A stretch of DNA of 64,000 bases. Source: Methanolobus sp. GTDB taxonomy: Archaea; Halobacteriota; Methanosarcinia; Methanosarcinales; Methanosarcinaceae. The notes under the pieces were generated by a model. That model saw only the letters and a program-made list of their open reading frames with translations, was not told the DNA's origin and did not search any database. Positions 29,238 through 39,514 of this stretch are shown here, one piece after another. Location: the NCBI GenBank assembly GCA_029762595.1, contig JARVGJ010000005.1, positions 29,227 to 93,226 of the forward strand, given 5' to 3'. Made by a program: the position numbers and the translations under genes. Numbering within the stretch: position 1 is the first letter of the stretch; the number at the start of each line of letters is the position of its first letter.

Positions 29238-31067
29238 TCATTCAACGGTCACACTTTTTGCAAGGTTCCTGGGTTTATCGATAGAACAATACTTTGCCAG
29301 TGCAGTATAATATGAAAGCAACTGGAGGACCACAGAAGAAAGCACCGGGGCCAGCAGCTCATGCGATGTAGGTACCCGGAGCACAACATCAACATACTTT
29401 TCGATCTCAGTATCATCGTCATCAGCAACAGCGATGACAGTTGCATTGCGTGCCTTCACTTCCTTGATGTTGCTAAGTATCTTCTCATATGTGTGCCCTT
29501 TAGTGGCTATCGCCACCACAGGGGTGTCCTCGGTGATCAGTGCCAGAGGTCCGTGTTTTAGCTCACCTGCTGCATATCCTTCTGCATGGATGTAGGATAT
29601 CTCCTTAAGCTTCAGGGCACCTTCAAGGGCCACTGGGTAGTTCAGGTAGCGTCCTATGAAGAAGTAATCATGCTTGTCTGCAAACTGCATGGCACACTCA
29701 TTGATAACCTCTTTCCTGCCAAGCACTTTCTGGATCTGTCCCGGAAGGCGTTTTATACCAACTATAAGATCCTTTGCCTCATTTGCACTGATAATCCCCC
29801 GTATCCTTCCAAAATTGATCGCAAGCATATAGAGTGCTATCAGCTGGGCTGTGAACGTCTTTGTTGCAGCCACTCCTATCTCCGGTCCTGCCCTGGTGTA
29901 GAGTACACTGTCAGCTTCTCTTGTGATGGTACTCCCAACGACATTGGTAATGGCGATGCTGCGACATCCATAGGAGCTTGAACTTCTTACGGCAGCCAGG
30001 GTGTCTGCTGTTTCCCCTGACTGGGTTATGGCTATGGTCAGTTCCTCACCGCAAAGCACAGGATTACTGTACCTGAACTCCGATGCTGTCTCTACATCAG
30101 TATGAAGTCCGGCCAGTTTTTCAAACAGGTATTTACCGAGTATCCCTGCATTCCACGAGGTTCCGCAGGCTATGATGGTAGCTCTTCTAAGCCTTTTTAT
30201 CTCTGCAGGATCGAGATGGAGCTCATCAAGGGTTACTGTTCCTTCAAGTTCTGACAGTTTGCCGGCAAAAGTGTTCTGTATTGAAGTGGGCTGTTCATGT
30301 ATCTCTTTTAGCATGAAATGCTCATAACCTGCCTTCTCAGCAGCCTCAAGATCCCATTCGATGGTTTCCGTGTCCCTTGAGAGACGATTCCCTCCCTGGT
30401 CGAATATCTCAATGGAGCCGGGTCTTAAAAGGCCGATCTCATTGTCATTGATAAATATCACTTCTTTGGTGTGCCTTAAAAAAGCAGTGACATCGGATGC
30501 TGCATAGTTACTCTCCTCTCCAATGCCTATTACAAGAGGGCTATCCTTTCTGGCAAAAGCCAGTATATCCGGTTCTTCGGCACATAGAGCTGCAATGGCA
30601 TAGGAGCCTTCCAGCTCTTTTACAGTTTCTGCCAGGCCATCAAGAAGACATTTATTCCCATTACAGTTCATATTGAAATGCAAAAGGTGGGCAATGACCT
30701 CAGTATCCGTATCTGACAGGAACTCATATCCAAGCCCTGACAGCCTTTCTTTTAGCTCCAGATAATTTTCAATGATGCCGTTGTGAACAACAGAGACATT
30801 GGAAGACAGGTGTGGATGTGCGTTCCTTGTTTCGGGTTTCCCGTGTGTGGCCCATCTTGTATGACCTATGCCGGTGCTTCCCGTTACATTCTGTGGAATG
30901 ACCGTTTCCAGATCTTTTATCATGCCAGCTATCTTGTATGTCTCAAGTGATCCGTTAAAGACCGTGACCCCGGCAGAATCATATCCCCTGTATTCAAGCA
31001 TTTTAAGCGATTCAAGTAAAATGGGAACTGCCTGCTCTGAACCTATATATCCAACTATTCCGCACAT
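29238..31067 (-). CDS. glmS: Glutamine-fructose-6-phosphate aminotransferase (isomerizing)
   Basis: MCGIVGYIGSEQAVPILLESLKMLEYRGYDSAGV...IACGTSWNAG...SGETADTLAA. Confidence 0.97.
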   Translation of the reverse strand: MCGIVGYIGSEQAVPILLESLKMLEYRGYDSAGVTVFNGSLETYKIAGMIKDLETVIPQNVTGSTGIGHTRWATHGKPETRNAHPHLSSNVSVVHNGIIENYLELKERLSGLGYEFLSDTDTEVIAHLLHFNMNCNGNKCLLDGLAETVKELEGSYAIAALCAEEPDILAFARKDSPLVIGIGEESNYAASDVTAFLRHTKEVIFINDNEIGLLRPGSIEIFDQGGNRLSRDTETIEWDLEAAEKAGYEHFMLKEIHEQPTSIQNTFAGKLSELEGTVTLDELHLDPAEIKRLRRATIIACGTSWNAGILGKYLFEKLAGLHTDVETASEFRYSNPVLCGEELTIAITQSGETADTLAAVRSSSSYGCRSIAITNVVGSTITREADSVLYTRAGPEIGVAATKTFTAQLIALYMLAINFGRIRGIISANEAKDLIVGIKRLPGQIQKVLGRKEVINECAMQFADKHDYFFIGRYLNYPVALEGALKLKEISYIHAEGYAAGELKHGPLALITEDTPVVAIATKGHTYEKILSNIKEVKARNATVIAVADDDDTEIEKYVDVVLRVPTSHELLAPVLSSVVLQLLSYYTALAKYCSIDKPRNLAKSVTVE

Positions 31068-31077
31068 TTCAATCACC

Positions 31078-32295
31078 TCAGATAACTATCGAATCTGCGG
31101 GTATGTCCTCTGAGATGGTTTTGCCGGAGCTGATGCGACAGTTGGAGGAAATCATATTTCCTGCACGAACAAGGACATTCCCTCCAATCTCAGCATCATC
31201 TCCCACGATCGTACCAAGTATCTCCGCATGTTGCAGTTCGCCCTCTATCTGAATAAGCATATCATTGCCTTCCTCGGTTATGAAGTTAGGGCCAGTTGCA
31301 ACGTTGCTTCCAATAACAGAACTGGATATATTGCTATGGGTGCTTATGCGCACGTCATTCATAAGGATACTGTTCCTGATCTGTGAGAAGGAGGCAACTG
31401 ATACATTACTACCGATGCTTGTAGAAGGTAGTATGACAACACCAGGTCCGATGTCGCAGTTGTCTCCTATGATAACAGGTCCCACTATATATGATCCTGC
31501 CCTGATGGTAGTGTTCTTTCCTATGTACACATTTCCTTTGATGCTCACTCCATCTTCTATTTTTGCGTCTTCAAGGTCTTCCTCCAGGTTACCAAGTACT
31601 ATTGTGTTTGCTTCCAGCAGGTCCCAGGAGTAAGCAGCATCAAGCCATTCTGCGTTCGTTACTGCCATTGTCACGCTCATCTTGGAATCTATCATTGCCT
31701 GCAGGGTATCAGTGATGGCGTATTCACCAGTTGGGGATATTGGTGTCTTTTCGATCATTTCGAATATTTCCTGCCTGAAAAGATAAATTCCTGTGTTTAT
31801 CAGGTGGCTCACTAAGGTCTTGGGCTTTTCAATTATCTCACTGACATTTTTCCCTTTTGCAACTATCACCCCATAGTCGCTGACATCATTTTTTTTGCAT
31901 GCAAGGAGTGTGGCATCACCTCCTGCACCTCTTATAAGGTCGGATATTACATCCGGTCCGATAATGTTGTCTCCGTTGACGACGATGAACTCTTCTTCAT
32001 CAGCAGAGATCTTCTGCCGTGCCTGGAGAATGGCATGAGCCGTACCTATCTGGGCTTTCTGCTCGATGTATTCTATTTTCACACCGAAGTTGATCCCATC
32101 CTCAAAATAATCCATGATACGTTCTTTTTTGTATCCTACGATCAGTATGATGTCCTTTATATCGTTTGCCACAAGGGCGTTTATAACATGTTCAAGTATC
32201 GGCTTGTTTGCCACTGTAAGCATTACCTTAGATCTTGTAAGTGTTAGAGGCCTGCACCTTTTACCTTCGCCGGCTGCAAGGATGATAGCTTTCAT
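31078..32295 (-). CDS. Sugar-1-phosphate nucleotidylyltransferase/acetyltransferase (paralog 2)
   Basis: MKAIILAAGEGKRCRPLTLTRSKVMLTVANKP plus divergent hexapeptide C-term ISTHSNISSSVIGSNVATGPNFITEEGND. Confidence 0.9.
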   Translation of the reverse strand: MKAIILAAGEGKRCRPLTLTRSKVMLTVANKPILEHVINALVANDIKDIILIVGYKKERIMDYFEDGINFGVKIEYIEQKAQIGTAHAILQARQKISADEEEFIVVNGDNIIGPDVISDLIRGAGGDATLLACKKNDVSDYGVIVAKGKNVSEIIEKPKTLVSHLINTGIYLFRQEIFEMIEKTPISPTGEYAITDTLQAMIDSKMSVTMAVTNAEWLDAAYSWDLLEANTIVLGNLEEDLEDAKIEDGVSIKGNVYIGKNTTIRAGSYIVGPVIIGDNCDIGPGVVILPSTSIGSNVSVASFSQIRNSILMNDVRISTHSNISSSVIGSNVATGPNFITEEGNDMLIQIEGELQHAEILGTIVGDDAEIGGNVLVRAGNMISSNCRISSGKTISEDIPADSIVI

Positions 32296-32542
32296 GGCAT
32301 ATAATGTTCTTTAAAACAATTTATAAGTTCCCTTTTCAAGTATTATTATGTCTGCAAAAATACCACATATATACCATATATTATACAATACAATGGAATA
32401 TAATGGAATAAGCGATACGCTGTAGTAATGCCGGTCAACAGTAATATCGCTTAACAGTAAGTAATTAGTAGATGTGTTATACGAAGTTCCTGCTGGCCGA
32501 CATTAATGAACAGGAAAAAAAGAACGCATTATAAAAAGAGCA

Positions 32543-32570
32543 ATTATGTTTGACCGTAGCCAAACATAAT
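32543..32570 (-). terminator. Terminator-like hairpin after rps15
   Basis: ATTATGTTTG-N8-CAAACATAAT perfect 10-bp stem, 24 nt past the rps15 stop, then TGCTCTTTTTA on the minus strand. Confidence 0.65.
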
Positions 32571-32593
32571 GGAAATGATCATGCAGGATTAAC

Positions 32594-33052
32594 TTATCTG
32601 GTGATAAGCATCTCTGCAGTATCTGGTTTATATTTCCAGTCAGCTGGAAGGACCTTTGAGGACTGGTAGTATTTGACCAGTCTCCTGATCTTGGATTCGG
32701 TATTCTGGAGGGAACGCTTGTTATGAACATCCTTGTGGTTGTAGTTCATGTGTTTCCTCATACCGATAGCCCTCACGATAAGGTTGTATAGATCCTCAGG
32801 GACAGCGAATTTTTCGCCATTTTCTCTGAGTATCTGTGTGATCTTCTTGCCTGTAGCGATCTTAGCATCAGGTACTCCGTATTTGTCCCTGAGTACCATG
32901 CCGATCTCACTTGTGCTGATACCCTGCTTCCACAGGTCAGTCACTACTTTTGTCACTTCATCACTGGTCATTGTTGACCATGCAGGTGCTTCAGTGCGAA
33001 GTGGTCTTGTAGGTCCGGAGTTTCCTTTCCTACGGGTGTGCATTTTTGCCAT
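32594..33052 (-). CDS. rps15: 30S ribosomal protein S15
   Basis: [25 protein letters not shown]...[21 protein letters not shown]...[18 protein letters not shown]. Confidence 0.96.
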   Translation of the reverse strand: MAKMHTRRKGNSGPTRPLRTEAPAWSTMTSDEVTKVVTDLWKQGISTSEIGMVLRDKYGVPDAKIATGKKITQILRENGEKFAVPEDLYNLIVRAIGMRKHMNYNHKDVHNKRSLQNTESKIRRLVKYYQSSKVLPADWKYKPDTAEMLITR

Positions 33053-33310
33053 TAGCTTCCTCCTGGTAATTATTATTTATTTAATCTGTTTATGAATAAT
33101 CTCTGATCCATCATATGGGTCAGATATTTGATCCTTACCAGGTTGTTGAACATGGGAGACAACCTGATAATATGTTAATATGATTGGCGAAGTGCTTCCT
33201 ATGAATACCATCATCTCTTATATATGTTATGATTGCAGCCAGCGCAGTGATTTTCTGTATCTTCCACGCGAGATTGGATACGTGGTCTGGAATTATCCTC
33301 TCCTCCTTCC

Positions 33311-34537
33311 TCACCAGATCATAAGTACGATGTCAGCACCGCCAGGATTTGCTGTCCTGTATATGGCATCGAGCCTGTTAATGACAAGCTCGTTCCTTGT
33401 GCTGTTGTCCGTGGCACTAGTATTGCACATGAGTGCTATGGTATGGTTGATGTCGTCAGCATGGAAGTCTATGATATGGGCTGAGATCTGGTCTTTATTC
33501 TTTTCCAGTATCATATAATGGACCATATCCACCAGATCAAGACCAATGCTTTGTTCTTGCGGGCTTATTGTGACATTCAATCCATAAAGTCCGCTTACTG
33601 TGTAGTTCATGCAGCCAAGTACGCTCTGCATCACCGGACTACTGCAACCTTTACATTGAGGTCCGGTTAAAAAGGCCAGCTGCTCACTGTTGACTGCTAT
33701 CTCAGTACCGTTAAGTGATGAAAGGTAATCGTATGGGAAAACAATATCAGTGATAAGTTCCGCACAACCGGATGATACAACTTCAATGCTCTTTCCGAAC
33801 ATATGAAGGAACTCAGATTCAGGATCATTGGAATTGAATGCGTTGTATACTCCTGTTTCATTGAAAGGAGCATATATCTCTTCCATGGGTACGGGATATA
33901 TTACTGGCATCGAGATCCTTACCTTTTGTTTTATGGCATTATCAGGTGCTGGATCTCCGATGGTCATCCCACTTCGTATATTGTGTCCGGTAACAGGCTG
34001 CCAGTGGGCTTCGAACCTGTAATAATACCTCTGTCCTATTGTCCTTTCAAGATGCGCAGCTATTTGTTTTTCGGTTTCTGTCCTTTGCATCTGTGTCATG
34101 GGATTGAGTGCCTTTTCAGTTCCGTCCTTTTCCATTACCAGGCCCAGTACCAGACCTTCGGCAACAAGGTCTGAAAAAGTACGATGTCGCTGTTCCTTTG
34201 TGAACAAGGTTCTCGCAGTGTCCTGAAGTATCGAATTTTGTGAAAGGTTCACATCAATTCCTGCAAGTTCTCCAGGTTCCAGTGTATATTCATATTCTTC
34301 CAGGGTACTGCTCATTATGGTGTTAAGCAGGTAAGTATCCATCTGTTGTGCAGATATATAATGGGCTGAACTATATTGGTAATCGGCAGCTATCGATGGC
34401 ATAAGGATGACTGCGGAAATAGAGACCAGTATCAGGAAAAGGCAGGCATCGATGCTTGATGAGAACGCCTTATCGTTTGCAGACAGGTCATTAATGACGT
34501 TCTGTAATTTTTTTTTAAATCTTTTCTCTTGAACCAA
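33311..34537 (-). CDS. Secreted single-TM pilin-like protein A
   Basis: SANDKAFSSSIDACLFLILVSISAVILMPS then a long extracellular domain. Confidence 0.6.
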   Translation of the reverse strand: MVQEKRFKKKLQNVINDLSANDKAFSSSIDACLFLILVSISAVILMPSIAADYQYSSAHYISAQQMDTYLLNTIMSSTLEEYEYTLEPGELAGIDVNLSQNSILQDTARTLFTKEQRHRTFSDLVAEGLVLGLVMEKDGTEKALNPMTQMQRTETEKQIAAHLERTIGQRYYYRFEAHWQPVTGHNIRSGMTIGDPAPDNAIKQKVRISMPVIYPVPMEEIYAPFNETGVYNAFNSNDPESEFLHMFGKSIEVVSSGCAELITDIVFPYDYLSSLNGTEIAVNSEQLAFLTGPQCKGCSSPVMQSVLGCMNYTVSGLYGLNVTISPQEQSIGLDLVDMVHYMILEKNKDQISAHIIDFHADDINHTIALMCNTSATDNSTRNELVINRLDAIYRTANPGGADIVLMIW

Positions 34538-34538
34538 C

Positions 34539-35045
34539 TCATTTCCACCTCTGATATATTATTTTGACTGTAATGGTTCCCGTAACGCAGCGGGCATTGC
34601 TTCCAAGCTCGATCACAACAGGCACTGAAGCAGCAATAACGTTCCTTCCTTCACAGGAATAAGGTCTCTGCTCAATGGTCCATTGATGACTGCCATCATC
34701 AGTGCTTGCCTCTACATAGAATTCAATGTTCGGGGAGAAGCGCTGGAAGAAAAGATAATGTTCCTGTGGCTCTATTAACGGGTTTGCAATGTTATCAAGT
34801 GCTTTTGCACAGATAATTCCCGGCCTGCTGCCCTGGAGTGGTGGATATGATGCAATGTCGGCTGCTATCATGACAGCCTGTTCGTAGTTTTCAAGTGCCT
34901 TGGAGTTATCACTGAAGGCAAAGTATGTATTTGAGAGTATGGATGCAAAGACAACAAAGCCCACAACTACCAGTGCAGTTGTCATAATGTCGTTATTCGG
35001 CTCAAGCAAAGCCCTTTCGTCACTGGTAAACGAGGATATATTCAA
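34539..35045 (-). CDS. Secreted single-TM pilin-like protein B
   Basis: TSDERALLEPNNDIMTTALVVVGFVVFASILSN. Confidence 0.6.
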   Translation of the reverse strand: MNISSFTSDERALLEPNNDIMTTALVVVGFVVFASILSNTYFAFSDNSKALENYEQAVMIAADIASYPPLQGSRPGIICAKALDNIANPLIEPQEHYLFFQRFSPNIEFYVEASTDDGSHQWTIEQRPYSCEGRNVIAASVPVVIELGSNARCVTGTITVKIIYQRWK

Positions 35046-35715
35046 GTTCTCTCACCTCGCTTGCATCAGTCACGAATATCGATCTCTTCTTAATATGGAC
35101 CTTCTCATCTATATTCAGATGGCTCTCTTTAGCTGAAGCAACCGCAAGGAATTCGGTCACATCCGTGTATGGGAATAAAGAACTAATTGGATAAACTACA
35201 GTTCCGTTAGCTGCAAATTCTATGGTCAGCAAGTTCTCCAGTTCTGCCGGACTGAAAGGAAGGGTCCTGTAACTGAGTGACCTGGCAGAATTGATATTCC
35301 TTCCATTGTCTTGAAACGTACAGGCTACATATTCCCCTGTTACTGAAATATTCAGCTTTTTATAATCTTCAGGCGTCAGTAACCCTGAGTATGCATCAAA
35401 GCTGTAGTCCTTCACAGCATAGGCTGTGCCTGAAGGGCTGCTTCCCACAGAATCTATATTTGATGCAATATCAAAGGTTAAGGTATCAAGTCCATCCTTT
35501 TTGCTAATGTCTGCATGAAGTGTAGCCAGATTATATAATGCAACAAGGATTATCGCAGACGCAACGATAAGTGCGGTCTTGGAAAGGATGAGGTCTGCCC
35601 ACGCGTTTGAATCCTCCTGCAGGTTTTTGGGAACCTTGACCTGCCCACATGCTTTGGATAGGGAAGGATGGATTCTTTTTGGCACATCAGGCACGACTTC
35701 ATTTTGATTTTTCAT
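35020..35715 (-). CDS. Secreted single-TM pilin-like protein C
   Basis: EDSNAWADLILSKTALIVASAIILVALYNLATL. Confidence 0.55.
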   Translation of the reverse strand: MKNQNEVVPDVPKRIHPSLSKACGQVKVPKNLQEDSNAWADLILSKTALIVASAIILVALYNLATLHADISKKDGLDTLTFDIASNIDSVGSSPSGTAYAVKDYSFDAYSGLLTPEDYKKLNISVTGEYVACTFQDNGRNINSARSLSYRTLPFSPAELENLLTIEFAANGTVVYPISSLFPYTDVTEFLAVASAKESHLNIDEKVHIKKRSIFVTDASEVRELEYILVYQ

Positions 35716-36236
35716 TATAATTGCGACTTATCACTAAGTGCAATAAAAATTTTTCTATTTTGATCGCGTACACTTTCCAGGCTCAGCAGATGAGGTCCGG
35801 CTTCCAGGACAACACAGCCGTTAAGCATTGCGTTAGAATAATATCCGGCAGATTCTCCGATTATCTGCTTTCCGTTGGTCTCTATATAATAGTTCCTGGC
35901 ATCAGAGGGCCAGTCATCTTCTTTTCCCGGTATCGCTCCCATTACAACTCTGGTATTGTCCGGTATGTTCACATTCAATGTGACACTGCTGCCTGCTCCT
36001 CCATAAGACATCTGGCTGGCATGCGATTCTATCTCCGAGATTGCAGTCTGCGCAGCATATATCTCCTCTTTTTCAAGAAGTGAACTGATCGATGCAGAGA
36101 GAAGCACCACCAAAGCCCCGATGACTATCACCGCAACCGCCATTCTCATGGGTAGGGCATCAGATGCCCTTTCATCGCTACGTATAGCCCTGAGATACGG
36201 GATCAATGGGGCCGTTGGCACCATTGTCGCTTTCAT
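35715..36236 (-). CDS. Secreted single-TM pilin-like protein D
   Basis: [37 protein letters not shown]. Confidence 0.6.
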   Translation of the reverse strand: MKATMVPTAPLIPYLRAIRSDERASDALPMRMAVAVIVIGALVVLLSASISSLLEKEEIYAAQTAISEIESHASQMSYGGAGSSVTLNVNIPDNTRVVMGAIPGKEDDWPSDARNYYIETNGKQIIGESAGYYSNAMLNGCVVLEAGPHLLSLESVRDQNRKIFIALSDKSQL

Positions 36237-37471
36237 TGTTTATGACCAAGTTCCAATATCACTTCATCAATGCTTAGCAGTTCCTGTTCACCCGTGGTCA
36301 TATTTTTCAGTGTGACCTTCCCTGCTTCTACTTCCTGTTCGCCTATTATTATCACATGACTGGATCCGATGTTGTTTGCATAGGATAGCTGTGCCTTGAA
36401 GTTTCTCTTCATCAGGTCCGTGTAGACCGGCATATGGGGCCGAAGTCTTATAGCAGTTTTCAGGGCATCGGTACGTGTGCTGTCCTTGGCAATGATGACA
36501 ACAGGTATGTCATCAGGGGCCTGGATCTCACAAACCTCCATTATCCTGTCAAAGCCAAGGCCAAATCCTGTGGATGGTACATCGCCGCCTCCAAAGAGCT
36601 TGATGAGCTGGTATGAACCTCCGCCACACACCTGGTTCTGGGCACCAAGACCTTCGGCATATATCTCAAAGACAGTTCCGGTGTAGTAGTCAAGTCCCCT
36701 GGCAATCCCGAAATCAATAGTATATTCCACTCCATAGATGTCCAGGATGCTTAGAAGTTCCTGGAATGCTTCTATTTCCGGGATATTTCCTATAAGGTCC
36801 CTTGCCTTTGCGATCGCTCCTTCTCCTGTAAGGCATATCAGTTCCAGGAGTTTCATGCGCAGGTCTGCAGGGGCATCAATTTCTTCAAGTAACTCATCAA
36901 GTCCAACGTCATCCTTTTTATCAACAAGCCTCATTATCCTGCTCTGCTGCTCCGGCTCCAGAACACTTAGCAGATGCCTGATCACTCCCAGATTGTTCAC
37001 ATGGAGGTCACCTTTTATGCCTGCTGATCTTAGCATCTCCGTTGCAAGTGCAATAACTTCTGCATCAGCCTCAGCGTTAGTGCTTCCTATGAGCTCTACG
37101 CCAAACTGCCAGAATTCCCTGAAGCGTCCCTTCTGTGGTCTCTCATACCTGAAGCAGTTCTCGAAATAGAAAAGCTTTACAGGCTGCTGGTAAGCCTGCA
37201 TCTCATTGACGTACATCCTCATGACCGGGGCGGTCAGCTCAGGACGCAGGGTCATCTCCCTGTCTCCCTTGTCCCTGAAGTTGTAAAGTTCCCCTATTAT
37301 CCCTTCGCCTGATTTAAGCGTGAAGAGTTCCAGGTTCTCAAAGGTAGGTGTGATTATCTCATTAAATCCCCAGTTCCTGACTACCTGGCGTAAGATGTTC
37401 TCTACGTTCCTTCTTTTTTTCGTGTCCTGCGGAAGGAAATCACGTGTGCCTCGTGGTTTACTGATCTTCAT
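36233..37471 (-). CDS. hisS: Histidyl-tRNA synthetase
   Basis: [20 protein letters not shown]...[18 protein letters not shown]...[20 protein letters not shown]. Confidence 0.96.
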   Translation of the reverse strand: MKISKPRGTRDFLPQDTKKRRNVENILRQVVRNWGFNEIITPTFENLELFTLKSGEGIIGELYNFRDKGDREMTLRPELTAPVMRMYVNEMQAYQQPVKLFYFENCFRYERPQKGRFREFWQFGVELIGSTNAEADAEVIALATEMLRSAGIKGDLHVNNLGVIRHLLSVLEPEQQSRIMRLVDKKDDVGLDELLEEIDAPADLRMKLLELICLTGEGAIAKARDLIGNIPEIEAFQELLSILDIYGVEYTIDFGIARGLDYYTGTVFEIYAEGLGAQNQVCGGGSYQLIKLFGGGDVPSTGFGLGFDRIMEVCEIQAPDDIPVVIIAKDSTRTDALKTAIRLRPHMPVYTDLMKRNFKAQLSYANNIGSSHVIIIGEQEVEAGKVTLKNMTTGEQELLSIDEVILELGHKQ

Positions 37472-37660
37472 TTCTGGTCAACCTGATGATATGGGTAGTA
37501 AAGGATAGTAGCTTATATGCATGATGACTTCTACTGATAATTGTCGTGTTCATCTGTAAAATGCAGTTAAGCGAACAAATCCTTCTCTGATCTATATGTT
37601 ATCAATAAAGTGTGTCAGTAGTATAAAAGTACTATATTTTACAGTTTCGATTAGTTCTTT

Positions 37661-37875
37661 ATGGGTCATGACTTTGAAGAGAAGCCTTATTTGCAATATA
37701 CAGGAAGGTGTTTTTACATTATCTTTGATGTGTGTACCACCTATGGGTCCGGCCTAATCCTTAATTTTATGGCTGCTGTATCTACTTTGTTCACCGTGCC
37801 AGTATTGAAGGAGTAACGGATGCTTTTGAGGATGGAAATATCTACCACTGCGGGCCTGTAAATCAAAAGCATTAA
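37661..37875 (+). pseudogene. Frame-broken small gene of unknown family
   Basis: Frame 1: MGHDFEEKPYLQYTGRCFYIIFDVCTTYGSGLILNF; then -1 frame: [35 protein letters not shown]; both halves look coding. Confidence 0.4.
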
Positions 37876-37936
37876 ATATCACATCCAATGTACTCAGTTA
37901 TACATTATTGAATCAATTTCTGACAGAGGTAATATT

Positions 37937-39235
37937 ATGGACCACACAAAGATCTTACTTGATGAAAATGAGATGCCAACACAATGGTATAACATCCTTG
38001 CGGATATCAAGGTGGACCCGCCACTAAATCCGGCAACCAAGGAGCCCATGGACCCCAAGGACCTTGAACCTATATTTGCCAGGGAGCTCATAAAACAGGA
38101 GATAAGCTCTGAGAGATATATCGATATTCCAAAAGATATCCTGGAGATATACAGTCTCTGGAGGCCATCTCCTCTTCACAGGGCTCACAGGCTTGAAAAA
38201 GCACTGGGGACACCTGCAAAGATATATTACAAGAATGAAAGTGTCAGTCCCGCCGGAAGCCACAAGCCTAATACTGCCATTGCACAGGCCTATTATAATA
38301 TGAAGGAGGGCACAGAGAGAATTACCACCGAAACCGGTGCAGGACAGTGGGGCAGTGCATTATCACTCTCATGTAATTACTTTGACATAGAATGTAAGGT
38401 CTACATGGTACGCTCAAGCTTCTACCAGAAGCCATACCGCAAGTCCCTGATCAATCTATGGGGGGCCAATGTAGTTCCGTCCCCAAGCACTGAAACACAA
38501 TTTGGAAGGAAGATCCTTGAGATGTATCCGGAAACCACTGGCAGTCTTGGAATTGCAATCAGTGAGGCCATAGAGGAAGCTGCGCTCAATGACAATACCA
38601 AGTATGCTCTTGGCAGTGTGCTCAATCACACCTGTCTTCACCAGACAGTTGTTGGTATTGAGTCCCAGGCACAGTTCGCCAAGACAGAGGATTATCCTGA
38701 CATAATCATCGGATGCTGTGGTGGCGGAAGCAACCTTGCCGGTGTGAGCCTGCCTTACATAAGGGACAACATTGCCGGTAAGACCGACACCAGGATAATC
38801 GCTGTGGAGCCTTCTGCATGCCCGACCCTTACATCAGGGCAGTTCAGGTATGACTTTGGTGATATGGCCCAGATGACACCACTGCTTAAGATGTACACAC
38901 TTGGTTCCGAGTTCATACCCCCTGCCATCCATGCAGGAGGTCTCAGGTACCATGGTGCCTCCCCGATAGTCAGTAAGCTTGTTGCCGATGGTCATATGGA
39001 GGCAACCTCCTATCACCAGATAGAGGTGTTCGATGCGGCTGTTACATTTGCACGCAGTGAAGGTATAGCACCAGCTCCTGAGTCATCACATGCCATTAAA
39101 TGTACTATTGATGAAGCCCTTAAGTGCAAACAGACAGGTGAAGAGAAGACAATAATGTTCAACCTGAGCGGCCACGGACACTTTGACATGGGTTCCTATG
39201 ACAAGTACTTCAGTGGCGAGCTGAGCAACGACTGA
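37937..39235 (+). CDS. trpB2: TrpB2-type tryptophan synthase beta-like protein
   Basis: [25 protein letters not shown]...[46 protein letters not shown]. Confidence 0.94.
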   Translation: MDHTKILLDENEMPTQWYNILADIKVDPPLNPATKEPMDPKDLEPIFARELIKQEISSERYIDIPKDILEIYSLWRPSPLHRAHRLEKALGTPAKIYYKNESVSPAGSHKPNTAIAQAYYNMKEGTERITTETGAGQWGSALSLSCNYFDIECKVYMVRSSFYQKPYRKSLINLWGANVVPSPSTETQFGRKILEMYPETTGSLGIAISEAIEEAALNDNTKYALGSVLNHTCLHQTVVGIESQAQFAKTEDYPDIIIGCCGGGSNLAGVSLPYIRDNIAGKTDTRIIAVEPSACPTLTSGQFRYDFGDMAQMTPLLKMYTLGSEFIPPAIHAGGLRYHGASPIVSKLVADGHMEATSYHQIEVFDAAVTFARSEGIAPAPESSHAIKCTIDEALKCKQTGEEKTIMFNLSGHGHFDMGSYDKYFSGELSND

Positions 39236-39248
39236 GTTTTTGAAGGAC

Positions 39249-39269
39249 ATGTGGCATTCAATGCCGCAT
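39249..39269 (+). terminator. Hairpin terminator after trpB2
   Basis: ATGTGGCATTCAATGCCGCAT stem-loop followed by ATCTCTTTTCATTTTC. Confidence 0.55.
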
Positions 39270-39514
39270 ATCTCTTTTCATTTTCTGCACAGAATAGACA
39301 TTTTTACTTCTGCATAGCTCCAAAAAGTTTATTGCTTATTCCTCTGAAGTATTTAGTGGAGTGAACAAATAATTCTGGCAGGGAGTGTATCTTATATCAA
39401 ACATGGAATGATTAGCTGGAGCTGTATTTGCTTAAATGTGATCATATGATTTTTTAGTTTTTGATAGTATCCTGTCCGATAGCTTGTGCACTTTCAAACG
39501 GATAAGGGGTCAGT

